The notes under the pieces were generated by a model that saw nothing but the letters and a program-made list of their open reading frames with translations, ran no database searches and was not told the origin of the DNA. 7,143 nt of DNA from Bacteroidota bacterium (lineage in GTDB: Bacteria > Bacteroidota > Bacteroidia > NORP154), in assembly GCA_002401055.1 (NCBI GenBank), contig NVRZ01000159.1:1-7143 (forward strand), in the 5' to 3' direction. A program made the translations under genes and the position numbers. This document shows positions 1 through 6,697 of the stretch, one piece after another; position 1 is the first letter of the stretch, and the number at the start of each line of letters is the position of its first letter.

Positions 1-51
1 CCGATGATAATGTTCATTTATACTTAAGGTATCTGATATACTAACTAAGAC

Positions 52-801
52 CTACTTTACAAATGGGAAAATCGCTTTTCTTTCTTTAGGATAATCTTCA
101 AAACTTTGCCTGTACCATTGGTGATGGCTAATTGCTCTTGGTAACAAATTAGCAAAAGTCCAGATAAAAAATGAGAGTGCCGGGAGGTTCCATGCCATAA
201 TTGCGAATCCTCCCCATTCAATAATCTCTCCCAACATATTAGGACAAGACACATATTTATAAAAACCGCCATATGGTATTTTATAACTACTTCCCGTATC
301 CTTCCTCAAGCCAAGCAGCACATTATCACTTGAAATATTAACCCAGGCTCCTAATAAAAACAAACCTAAGCCCACGTAAAAATTCCAAGCAAAGAAAGCG
401 CCAGCTTTATCGTCAGATATGAATGCCAATAAATAGCCATTTAATCCAGCATTGACAACATTGAAAAGTGCTCCTAAGAACATTATTGAAAGCGACATCC
501 TTTTCCCTTCAGTCTTCAACCTTAAAGGGAAAACAAAGCTACGATTGAAATAATGGGCCAACCACAGAATGCCAAGAAATAGGGAATATGTGTTGATCGT
601 TCCTGTAACTAGAAAGTAGAGCATTATAAAAAATGATGGAAATTCCATCATCACCCAACCCAACTTATTATCTATAGAGAAACGACTCTCACCCCGAGCA
701 TATCGCCCATAGGGAGCCTTAACGAAAAGCAGAACGCCAAATACAACTGCGGCAAGCAGCATCCAAAATATCGACGTGCTATTTAATATTTCTAGGCTCA
801 T
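52..801 (-). CDS. 3-oxo-5-alpha-steroid 4-dehydrogenase family membrane protein (steroid 5-alpha-reductase type)
   Basis: This is a 249-residue polytopic membrane protein of the steroid 5-alpha-reductase family (Steroid_dh C-terminal domain), which uses NADPH to reduce the delta-4 double bond of 3-oxo steroids. Family signatures run the whole length. MEFPS at 52-56 corresponds to the QELPS motif of animal enzymes, with the Glu kept and the Gln replaced by Met. HYFNRSF at 83-89 carries the Tyr equivalent to the active-site Tyr of human SRD5A2. NISSDNVLLGLRK is at 155-167, IPYGGFYKYVSCPNMLGEII at 175-194, and SHHQWY plus FEDYPKERKAIFPF close the C terminus. Hydrophobic stretches near 10-28, 53-68, 72-90, 105-128, 137-152 and 195-220 fit about six or seven helices. 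The length is close to the usual 250-260 residues. The ATG at 801 is the only sensible start, and no Shine-Dalgarno is seen. The family is clear; the physiological substrate (steroid, sterol or other enone lipid) is unknown. It lies 99 bp downstream of the T9SS esterase gene on the same strand, but co-transcription is uncertain. Confidence 0.9.
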   Translation of the reverse strand: MSLEILNSTSIFWMLLAAVVFGVLLFVKAPYGRYARGESRFSIDNKLGWVMMEFPSFFIMLYFLVTGTINTYSLFLGILWLAHYFNRSFVFPLRLKTEGKRMSLSIMFLGALFNVVNAGLNGYLLAFISDDKAGAFFAWNFYVGLGLFLLGAWVNISSDNVLLGLRKDTGSSYKIPYGGFYKYVSCPNMLGEIIEWGGFAIMAWNLPALSFFIWTFANLLPRAISHHQWYRQSFEDYPKERKAIFPFVK

Positions 802-826
802 TGCATTAGCCTATAAAAATAGTGAG

Positions 827-846
827 ATTGCCCGCAACGGCGCAAT
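827..846 (-). terminator. Possible weak hairpin between the esterase and reductase genes
   Basis: ATTGC and GCAAT arms, extended by CCG/CGG with one bulged C, form a short stem around a CAA loop. On the minus strand it lies after the T9SS gene stop and is followed about 8 nt later by a short T run. The T run is displaced and the stem has a bulge, so this may be a weak terminator, an attenuator in the reductase leader, or chance. Confidence 0.25.
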
Positions 847-900
847 AAAATATTGGAGTTCTTTTAATTGGAAAAAGCAACAATCAACATGCACCCGGAA

Positions 901-3804
901 TCAATCTGCCTTTATCAGGTTAAACACCTTTATTTCATTCTCCAATTTGACCAAGACTCGGTACGTCCCGTTGTTCAAGTCAGATACATCCAAATTAAAA
1001 TTATTGCTTGAAAATTCATGTATCAGCACCCGTTTCCCGGTAATATCATAAATATCAATGCTACCTATTGCTGAACTTGATAATCTGATGCTGATATCCA
1101 ACCATTGTGTAAATGGATTTGGTAATATTCGAATACTTGTAGCGTTTTCCACATTTGCAATCCCATTTATAATTACCTGAACACATGCCGAAGTATCTAC
1201 GCAAGTCAATTTGGTAATCTCCACGGCATAATATCCGGAGCTTTGAACAGCAAACTGTTGAAGGGTCTCACCCGGAATCGGAACAAAGCCAGTGCAGTTC
1301 ATCCATCTGTACTGGGCACCTGATTCATTCGCAGCTAATATGTTATTTGAAATAGATATGGAGGTATCCATGCTAGTGATAGATAAGGTTGTACTTAGTA
1401 CACTATCGCATCCATACACACTGGTAACTGTATCGACATAAGTTCCAGCAACACTTCGGTAGGTACCGAAAATCAATATGCTATCTCCATCACAAATGGT
1501 GGATGAATTTGCCGTTACCGAATGCGCCGGATAAACAATAAGATTGGTTATCACAACACTATCACAGCCTTTCACACTCCAGAATGACCCAGTGTATATT
1601 CCAGCAACGGTCTGGTCGCTTCCAAATATGTAGGCGCTTTCTCCCTCACATATTTCAACATCCGCTGTAGTAACAATGTATACCGGATTCACAGTGAGTG
1701 TAGTTGTTACTATACTGTCGCACTGCGAAACAGAAAACAGCGTGTCTATAAAAGTGCTCGCACCGTATTGAAAGACACCACTAATTTGAATGCTATCACC
1801 CTGGCACATTTCTAATCCGATTACCGTTGTGAAAAATGGCACCACAACCAAGGAAGTGGAAACAATACTATCGCACCCAAAGATGGACGAAAGTGTAGTA
1901 CTGTAAGTTCCTGCAGTTGTTCTGAAGATTCCAAAAATCTGAGCACTATCGTTGTTACAAATGGTAATATCCGATGTGGCGATAGTATAAACTGGGTTTA
2001 CATAAAGCGTTGTCGCAAACACACTGTCACATCCATCTATTGTCAGCAATGAATCGTAGTATGTTCCATCGAGCATTTCGTAACTCCCATAAATGGCAAT
2101 ACTGTCACCGGCGCATATTACTTCATCTGAATTTGAAATGAGGTAGGAGTTATTTACGATCAACATAGTGGAAACGATACTATCGCATCCATCTACAGAT
2201 CCAAAATTATTGGAGTATGTACCAGCAACTTGCTCATAATTTCCAAATAACAATATGCTGTCACCACTACATATTGCAACATTTGGGGTAGTCGTGGTGT
2301 ACGTTGGATTGACGAATAATGTAGTTTGAATAATACTGTCACATCCGCTAATTGCATTATAAAGATCGGAATATAGCCCAGCTGTTTTCTGATAACTTCC
2401 ACTGAGTAAAATACTATCTCCACCACAGATGGATACACTGGTTGCAATAGTATAAACTGGGTTAATCGTTAATGTAGTTACAACTACACTATCACAGCTA
2501 TTTGCAGCTACATACGTATCTGAATAGGTTCCAGTAGATAGCTGATAATTACCACCGAGTAAAATACTGTCTCCTGAACAAATGGATATTAACTGAGAGA
2601 TATTGCTTGCCGCTAAAACGGTAATGGCAATCGAGTCAGTGTCTACACAATTGGTTTGATTAATATTCACCCAAATGGTATTGCTTCCTTGAGTATTTGA
2701 AAAGTAACTTATAGTTTGTGTTACCTCACCAGTTGACCATAAGTACGAACTGCCGGGATTCCCTGCATCTAATGTCACTAGAATACTATCGCAATTAGAA
2801 GTATCGTTCCCTAGTGTCACAAGCAATCCAAGCGTATCACAATTAACCGTCGTATATTGGGACGAGTCACACAATACCGTATTGAAATAATCAAAGATGG
2901 TGTCACCGTAGGCTGTTAAGAAATTGTCAATAGGATGTGACATATTTGGATCTACAAAGAATCGAGAAGTGAAAGAATGAGCTGAATCCAAATAGTTAAC
3001 AAATAGCGTAGCAGAATAATTCTCCAACGGTTCCGAAGATCCCGCCATTATAAACAGATTTATAGGCGCATTGGGTGTATTTGCAAAATAATAATCGGCC
3101 CAGCTATAAACACTGTTTGAATTAAAATGGTTGGTATCACTTCCCATGAATCCAAAATACCAGGGAAAGGCGGGATCGTTTATATAGCTAGGCTGATGAT
3201 CTAAAGATGGAAATATAGAGCCATCGATACTCATTGCACTTCCGAATATTTGAGGATACTTGAATACATACTTAACGCTGGCAAATCCACCCATTGAATG
3301 CCCTGCCACCCCTCTGCAACTGGGATGTGGACTCGTACTGTATATGGAGTCTATCTCTGGGATAAGCTCGGTAATCAGCGATGTTTCAATCTGGGTAGAG
3401 TCGGTGGCATGATCCGTCCAATACGAGAAGTCAAGGCCATTCGGAAAAATGTGTATGGAATTTCGCATAGTTGGATAATAGGTAGCGTTTTCCTCTATGT
3501 AGTCATCTACAACATCAGCAATGGCCGTTTCGTAAATTGGCCCTGTCGCGCCACCGTGTAACCAATAAATCACTGGATATTCCGAAACAGAATCAATCAT
3601 ATAAGCAGCAGGAAGCACCACCCAGTATCCAATATTTTCACCGTGAATTGCACTGTAAAAAGTACGGTGTCGATACACAGAACTACTGTCTGTTGTAAAT
3701 GTTTCTGGGTACCACGTTGGATCATTATACCATGGTGGATTCCAGGTTTGACTACTTGCAATCAGACTTATTGTTATAAATGCTAAGATTATTACTGCTC
3801 TCAT
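901..3804 (-). CDS. Secreted multidomain serine esterase with eight tandem repeats and a T9SS type A sorting domain
   Basis: This 967-residue protein is exported by Sec and probably then moved by the type IX system to the cell surface or medium. Residues 1-19 are a signal peptide. Residues about 45-310 are an alpha/beta-hydrolase of the esterase D / feruloyl-esterase-like family (PF00756 type): LHGG at 82-85 is the oxyanion motif, GHSMGG places the nucleophile at Ser170, and His290 in MSHPID is the likely catalytic His. The acid is less clear; Glu258 in AGSSEPL is the best candidate. Residues about 325-397 look like a PKD/Ig-like domain (SSYLWSTGE). Residues about 401-810 hold eight repeats of about 52 residues, each beginning near IC-GDSI and ending near GCDSI/V. 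Residues about 815-880 form a second Ig-like module (QYRWMNCTGF). Residues about 887-967 are the sorting tail (ILPNPF, IYDITGKRVL, LNNGTYRVLV). The start ATG directly precedes the signal peptide, and the leader is AT-rich without a Shine-Dalgarno. The substrate, possibly a polysaccharide ester, is inferred only from the family. Confidence 0.92.
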   Translation of the reverse strand: MRAVIILAFITISLIASSQTWNPPWYNDPTWYPETFTTDSSSVYRHRTFYSAIHGENIGYWVVLPAAYMIDSVSEYPVIYWLHGGATGPIYETAIADVVDDYIEENATYYPTMRNSIHIFPNGLDFSYWTDHATDSTQIETSLITELIPEIDSIYSTSPHPSCRGVAGHSMGGFASVKYVFKYPQIFGSAMSIDGSIFPSLDHQPSYINDPAFPWYFGFMGSDTNHFNSNSVYSWADYYFANTPNAPINLFIMAGSSEPLENYSATLFVNYLDSAHSFTSRFFVDPNMSHPIDNFLTAYGDTIFDYFNTVLCDSSQYTTVNCDTLGLLVTLGNDTSNCDSILVTLDAGNPGSSYLWSTGEVTQTISYFSNTQGSNTIWVNINQTNCVDTDSIAITVLAASNISQLISICSGDSILLGGNYQLSTGTYSDTYVAANSCDSVVVTTLTINPVYTIATSVSICGGDSILLSGSYQKTAGLYSDLYNAISGCDSIIQTTLFVNPTYTTTTPNVAICSGDSILLFGNYEQVAGTYSNNFGSVDGCDSIVSTMLIVNNSYLISNSDEVICAGDSIAIYGSYEMLDGTYYDSLLTIDGCDSVFATTLYVNPVYTIATSDITICNNDSAQIFGIFRTTAGTYSTTLSSIFGCDSIVSTSLVVVPFFTTVIGLEMCQGDSIQISGVFQYGASTFIDTLFSVSQCDSIVTTTLTVNPVYIVTTADVEICEGESAYIFGSDQTVAGIYTGSFWSVKGCDSVVITNLIVYPAHSVTANSSTICDGDSILIFGTYRSVAGTYVDTVTSVYGCDSVLSTTLSITSMDTSISISNNILAANESGAQYRWMNCTGFVPIPGETLQQFAVQSSGYYAVEITKLTCVDTSACVQVIINGIANVENATSIRILPNPFTQWLDISIRLSSSAIGSIDIYDITGKRVLIHEFSSNNFNLDVSDLNNGTYRVLVKLENEIKVFNLIKAD
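1375..2604 (-). repeat. Eight tandem coding repeats of about 156 bp (C-GDS ... GCDS modules)
   Basis: The esterase gene carries eight successive modules covering residues about 401-810. The first Cys of each is near residues 408, 460, 511, 563, 615, 666, 718 and 770. The second Cys, in CDS(I/V), is near 437, 488, 540, 592, 644, 696, 748 and 799. Spacing is a regular 51-52 residues. Each module follows the pattern C-x-GDSI-x-(I/L)-x-G-x-(Y/F)-x(4)-G-x-(Y/F)-x(7-11)-CDS(I/V)-x(2-3)-T-x-L-x-(V/I)-x-P. The modules are well diverged in DNA sequence, so this is an old array and not a recent slippage expansion. Paired cysteines suggest one disulfide per module. Such arrays are common stalks or spacers in Bacteroidota surface proteins. 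Confidence 0.9.
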
Positions 3805-4025
3805 AGTGTGAAGTATTTATTGTTTTCTATATGCCACGTGCACTAAAGCGGCTTAATTTCTATCAACAAAATTCAAGCGTTATCAGTTGCGTATATAGTA
3901 GTTATGCGACAATCTTTATGTAATGAGCATAGCCTCTATTGATTGACTGGAAGTAATAATTAAATCTTAGTTTCGTTGGCATCATTTTGGATATACTACG
4001 TTAAAATCAATAAAACTCAACTACT

Positions 4026-4751
4026 ATGAAAAAGCTGTTCTTCCTTTTTACTCTCGTATTTTTTATCTCCTTTTCATCAAATAGCCAAGGTCTCTTGGAT
4101 CTTGCAAAAAAGGCACAACAAGTATTACCTGTAGGTGGTTTATCTGAAGATGAAGTGGTAAAGGGCTTGAAAGAAGCACTGGTCAAAGGCACCAATAGTG
4201 GAACATCTACTGCCTCAAAACTTGATGGCTTCTTAGGAAACCCAAGCATAAAGATTCCCTTCCCTCCTGAAGTGAAACAGGTTGAAGACAAACTCCGGTC
4301 ATTGGGCATGAACAAGCTGGTAGATGATTTTATCGTATCACTTAATCGTGGAGCTGAGCAGGCAGCCGACGAGGCGAAACCAATTTTTGTAAGTGCCATC
4401 ACAGGAATGACGGTTAAAGATGGATTTGACATCCTAAAAGGGGCAGATGATGCGGCGACACGATACCTAGAAAAAACGACAACCGCAGGATTAACGTCAG
4501 CGTTTCAGCCGGTTATAAAAAAGGCATTGGATGCGACCAACGCAACAAAATACTGGGCCCAAATAATTACGGCTTACAATAAAATTCCTTTTATCGCTGA
4601 TGTAAATCCTAACCTGGATGAATATGCAACAGAAAAAGCCATTACAGGTTTGTTCTTTCTTATCGCTATCCAGGAGAAGCTGATTAGAGAGGATCCTCTC
4701 GCCAGAACTTCCGAACTTCTGAAGAAGGTTTTTGGGAATAATAATAAGTGA
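4026..4751 (+). CDS. DUF4197 family periplasmic protein
   Basis: This 241-residue protein of the DUF4197 family has no assigned biochemical function. Residues 1-21 are a signal peptide (MKK, then a Phe/Leu-rich core and SSNSQ). There is no lipobox Cys, so it should be a soluble periplasmic protein. Family hallmarks are GLSEDEVVKGLKEAL at 38-52, GFLGNPSIKIPFPPE at 68-82, VDDFIVSLNRGAE at 99-111 followed by AAD-EAKPIF, and DILKGADDAATRYLEKTT at 135-152. The remainder looks mainly helical and ends in the usual LLKKVFG. Length matches the family. The start ATG follows an A/T-rich leader without a Shine-Dalgarno, as is normal in Bacteroidota. It is divergent from the esterase gene across 221 bp and is followed by tRNA-Ser about 100 bp downstream, so it appears monocistronic. 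No convincing terminator is seen after its TGA. Confidence 0.93.
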   Translation: MKKLFFLFTLVFFISFSSNSQGLLDLAKKAQQVLPVGGLSEDEVVKGLKEALVKGTNSGTSTASKLDGFLGNPSIKIPFPPEVKQVEDKLRSLGMNKLVDDFIVSLNRGAEQAADEAKPIFVSAITGMTVKDGFDILKGADDAATRYLEKTTTAGLTSAFQPVIKKALDATNATKYWAQIITAYNKIPFIADVNPNLDEYATEKAITGLFFLIAIQEKLIREDPLARTSELLKKVFGNNNK

Positions 4752-4828
4752 GTAACAAGTTTTAAGTGACCTATAATTCATCTAGGATAGCTCCGGCTAA
4801 AAACCTCTCAATACATTCTATATTTTAC

Positions 4829-4836
4829 TATTTTTG
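4829..4836 (+). promoter_or_regulatory. Candidate -7 element for tRNA-Ser
   Basis: TATTTTTG matches the Bacteroidetes -7 consensus TAnnTTTG and lies 14 nt before the tRNA-Ser acceptor stem. No good -33 TTTG is visible about 20 nt upstream, so the assignment rests on the -7 box and its position. Confidence 0.5.
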
Positions 4837-4849
4837 CTTCTCAATTATC

Positions 4850-4938
4850 GGAGAGGTGCCTGAGTGGCCGAAAGGACCAGTTTGCTAAACTGGCGTACGG
4901 TTTAGACTGTACCGAGGGTTCGAATCCCTCTCTCTCCG
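4850..4938 (+). tRNA. tRNA-Ser (anticodon GCT)
   Basis: An 89-nt class II tRNA with a long variable arm, as expected for Ser. Acceptor GGAGAGG (4850-4856) pairs with TCTCTCC (4931-4937), and the discriminator is G (4938). The anticodon stem CCAGT/ACTGG encloses loop TTGCTAA, giving anticodon GCT at 4884-4886, which reads AGC/AGU. The T-arm GAGGG-TTCGAAT-CCCTC pairs perfectly. The DNA continues CA after G73, so a full CCA is not encoded. Confidence 0.97.
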
Positions 4939-5050
4939 CAAAGCCAAACCCAACCTTCAGATTAATATTTGGAGGAAGGCATGGAGAGTTTACTCTCTGA
5001 TGGCTGACAAGAAATAAAAGAATCGCCGTAGGCGATGGGTTTGGCTTTGC
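4938..5050. repeat. Structured spacer closed by a 15-bp perfect inverted repeat
   Basis: The 15 bases GCAAAGCCAAACCCA (4938-4952) are exactly complementary to 5036-5050. The enclosed 83 nt fold further: CCTTC/GAAGG (4954-4958/4975-4979), a GAGAGT/ACTCTC-like stem near 4983-4999, and ATCGCC-GTA-GGCGAT (5022-5036), which abuts the closing stem. The left arm begins at the discriminator base of tRNA-Ser. This could be a processing or termination structure on the tRNA-Ser transcript, a small palindromic insertion (MITE or REP-like), or an unrecognised structured RNA. No ORF of note lies inside. Confidence 0.6.
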
Positions 5051-5062
5051 TGACCCACATTC

Positions 5063-5092
5063 GGGATCATCTGCCGACAGGCGGATAATCCC
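5063..5092. repeat. REP-like imperfect palindrome
   Basis: Outer arms GGGAT/ATCCC and inner arms ATCTGCC/GGCGGAT (one G-T wobble) enclose a GACA loop, making a nearly continuous 12-bp hairpin. No T-tract follows, so it is not a standard terminator. The GC-rich CTGCCGACAGGCGGAT core in AT-rich surroundings is typical of dispersed extragenic palindromes. Confidence 0.5.
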
Positions 5093-5098
5093 AAGTTC

Positions 5099-5131
5099 TT
5101 TGAAAAGAAGAGGATATAAAATTTATATTTG
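5099..5131 (+). promoter_or_regulatory. Bacteroidetes-type promoter for tRNA-Asp
   Basis: A -33 TTTG (5099-5102) and a -7 TATATTTG (5124-5131, exact TAnnTTTG) are separated by 21 nt, the expected architecture for the Bacteroidetes primary sigma factor. Transcription would start near 5137, about 27 nt before the tRNA. A small hairpin, CCCGAT-ATTT-ATCGGG (5136-5151), falls at the start of that leader. Confidence 0.65.
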
Positions 5132-5163
5132 CACTCCCGATATTTATCGGGACTTTAAAAACT

Positions 5164-5237
5164 GGTCCGGTAGTTCAGTTGGTTAGAATGCCTGCCTGTC
5201 ACGCAGGAGGTCGCGAGTTCGAGTCTCGTCCGGACCG
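5164..5237 (+). tRNA. tRNA-Asp (anticodon GTC)
   Basis: A 74-nt tRNA. Acceptor GGTCCGG (5164-5170) pairs with CCGGACC (5230-5236), and the discriminator is G (5237). The anticodon stem CCTGC/GCAGG encloses loop CTGTCAC, giving anticodon GTC at 5198-5200. The T-arm is GCGAG-TTCGAGT-CTCGT with one terminal G-T pair. CCA is not encoded. It is followed within 6 nt by a strong terminator. Confidence 0.97.
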
Positions 5238-5242
5238 CTTTT

Positions 5243-5279
5243 AAAACCCGAAATATTTCAGAATATTTCGGGTTTTTTT
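5243..5279 (+). terminator. Rho-independent terminator after tRNA-Asp
   Basis: A perfect 15-bp stem (5243-5257 with 5262-5276) with a TCAG loop ends in a run of seven T residues. The stem is A/T-rich at both ends with a CCCG/CGGG centre. It is close to symmetrical, so it may also work weakly on the opposite strand. Confidence 0.9.
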
Positions 5280-5379
5280 ATTACATTTACTTTGCGTCTA
5301 TATCAGGTGGTGAGTTCGGGTTTAGATCGGTCCTGGTGCTGAAAATGCTTTCATTTTCCTTCATTCTATTTCGCCCAAA

Positions 5380-5495
5380 GTGTCAAAAACTGACACATTA
5401 TATTTGGACAAAATCAATAAATACCAGATAAGATGTGAAAATTTGTTTAAATTTGGATTAATCAATGGCTTGAAGTTTGACACTATGTTTGACAC
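5380..5495 (+). promoter_or_regulatory. Integrase leader: promoter and TGACAC operator-like cluster
   Basis: Four copies of one hexamer occur before the integrase. An inverted pair, GTGTCA-N5-TGACAC, lies at 5380-5396. A head-to-tail pair with a 12-nt period, GTTTGACAC at 5475-5483 and 5487-5495, lies just ahead of the start codon. A -7-like TATATTTG (5399-5406, exact TAnnTTTG) sits 2 nt after the inverted pair, which would place that palindrome between the -33 and -7 elements. A clear -33 TTTG is not seen. A 7-bp hairpin, GAAAATG/CATTTTC (5341-5358), lies upstream. These sites could bind a repressor, an excisionase or the integrase itself. Confidence 0.45.
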
Positions 5496-5529
5496 ATAGA
5501 AATCTACCAGATAGAATGCTAACCAGATA
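5422..5529 (+). repeat. Three ACCAGATA direct repeats upstream of and over the integrase start
   Basis: Copies are at 5423-5430 (context TACCAGATAAGATG), 5506-5513 (TACCAGATAGAATG) and 5522-5529 (AACCAGATATACAC). The first two agree at 12 of 14 positions. The last two are 16 nt apart, about one and a half helical turns, and straddle the start codon. An inverted copy lies downstream of the gene at 6741-6748. Short repeated boxes near an integrase gene resemble arm-type recombinase sites, but no direct evidence is available. Confidence 0.45.
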
Positions 5530-6685
5530 TACACTTAGATTTTATCTTCATACTAATAAGCATTATCCAGACAAAGGAGGATATCCTATATGTTGCAGAA
5601 TTCGAGTTCATAGGAAAAAGGCGGAATTCCATGTGGATAGATGGTGTGAGTTAAATGAATGGGATGAAACATTGGAGGCAGCAACTCATGATAAGCATAT
5701 AAATAATTATTTGGCTTTTGTACGAAGTGAGGTTGAAAATGCTCATTATCACTTAACAAGGGATAGAAAAGAAGTAACTGCAAAAGTGCTTCGTGCTATG
5801 TACCGGGGAGATTTCGATAAAAACGAATTGTTAGAACTATTTGAAAAAGACATTAAGAGGATAGCGCGATTGACGCAAGAGTACACTCATACTACTATAG
5901 GCAACTATAAGACTACCCTTAAGCACTTAAAGGCATATTTGAAAAGCATTGGAAAGTCTGATATTTATATTCAGACCTTTGAATATAAACACGTAGAAGG
6001 CTTTGAGTATTTCTTAAAAGTAGATCAAGGAATGGGGGTAAACACGGCCACCAAATACTTAAAAAAGCTCAGCGCTTTCTACAATAGAGCCTCAAGAAAA
6101 GAGCTGGTGGACCTATCTCCTTTTGAAGACTACAAATTCAAGCACAAAAAGACACACAAGACATTTCTGACAATTCCCGAAGTTGAGATTATTCAAGGTT
6201 TGGAGGATTTGCCTGAGCATATCAGAATTACGAAGGATATTTTCGTTTTCGCAATATTCACTGGCTTACGCTATTCGGATGTTTGCAATCTTGATAACTC
6301 AAACATTGAGAAAGATGAAAACCGAGTTGAGTGGATCAGGATTATCATGCAAAAGACCGATGATTATCTTCGCGTACCCCTGTTGGCGCCTGCCAAGGCA
6401 ATCATAAAGAAATATAAGAAGCAGGCTAAGGAGACTGGAAAGCCGCTTCCCAAGATGGTTGAGCAACGATATAACCTCTATTTGAAAGAAATTGCTAAGA
6501 GAGCTGGCATTGAGAAGAACCTGAGCTCCCATGTAGCACGTCACACGTTTGCGACGAGCATAAGGATCAAATATGGAATTCCTATAGAAGTTACCTCTAA
6601 GCTACTTGGGCACAAGAAATTGGCCACAACAATGGTTTACAGCCAAATTACGGATGATGAGGTGTTGCGGTATATGAAGGATTAG
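5516..6685 (+). CDS. Tyrosine recombinase/integrase (Bacteroidetes phage/ICE type)
   Basis: This 389-residue site-specific recombinase cuts and rejoins DNA through a 3'-phosphotyrosine intermediate and would integrate or excise the element it lies on. Residues about 1-90 form the arm-binding domain (RFYLHTNKHYPDKGGYPICC, then RVHRKKAEF). Residues about 105-200 are the SAM-like core-binding domain (TTIGNYKTTLKHLKAYL, then NTATKYLKKLSAFYNRA). Residues about 215-389 are the catalytic domain. All six catalytic residues are present: Arg252 (TGLRYSD), Lys280 (MQKTDD), His339 and Arg342 (SSHVARHTFAT), His366 (LLGHKKL) and Tyr375 (MVYSQI). The frame is open back to a TTG at 5477, but ATG 5516 is chosen because MLTRYTLRFYL aligns with usual family starts and the upstream codons are made of repeat sequence. 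No Shine-Dalgarno is seen. It lies downstream of tRNA-Asp and before a small ORF and an attachment-like fragment. Full length and no frameshift suggest it could still work. Confidence 0.95.
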   Translation: MLTRYTLRFYLHTNKHYPDKGGYPICCRIRVHRKKAEFHVDRWCELNEWDETLEAATHDKHINNYLAFVRSEVENAHYHLTRDRKEVTAKVLRAMYRGDFDKNELLELFEKDIKRIARLTQEYTHTTIGNYKTTLKHLKAYLKSIGKSDIYIQTFEYKHVEGFEYFLKVDQGMGVNTATKYLKKLSAFYNRASRKELVDLSPFEDYKFKHKKTHKTFLTIPEVEIIQGLEDLPEHIRITKDIFVFAIFTGLRYSDVCNLDNSNIEKDENRVEWIRIIMQKTDDYLRVPLLAPAKAIIKKYKKQAKETGKPLPKMVEQRYNLYLKEIAKRAGIEKNLSSHVARHTFATSIRIKYGIPIEVTSKLLGHKKLATTMVYSQITDDEVLRYMKD

Positions 6686-6697
6686 CTAATACAAACT

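Noticed and set aside
2193..2447. 84-codon minus-strand frame inside the esterase repeat region
   Set aside because: Out-of-frame shadow of the tandem repeats, with no start context.
3835..3840. CACGTG palindrome in the esterase-DUF4197 divergent region (3805-4025)
   Set aside because: A six-base palindrome alone is expected by chance. No supporting repeats or convincing TAnnTTTG boxes were found in this 221-bp stretch.
4007..4432. 141-codon minus-strand frame opposite the DUF4197 gene
   Set aside because: Antisense shadow of a clearly recognised gene. The protein looks like no known family and has shadow-like Ser/Pro-rich composition.
4786..4797. TAGC-TCCG-GCTA hairpin as a DUF4197 terminator
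   Set aside because: Only a four-base stem, followed by A residues and not T residues on the coding strand.
5477..5515. Upstream TTG start for the integrase, adding 13 residues
   Set aside because: The added codons are made of the GTTTGACAC repeats and the inverted-repeat arm, and the ATG at 5516 begins at the usual family N terminus.
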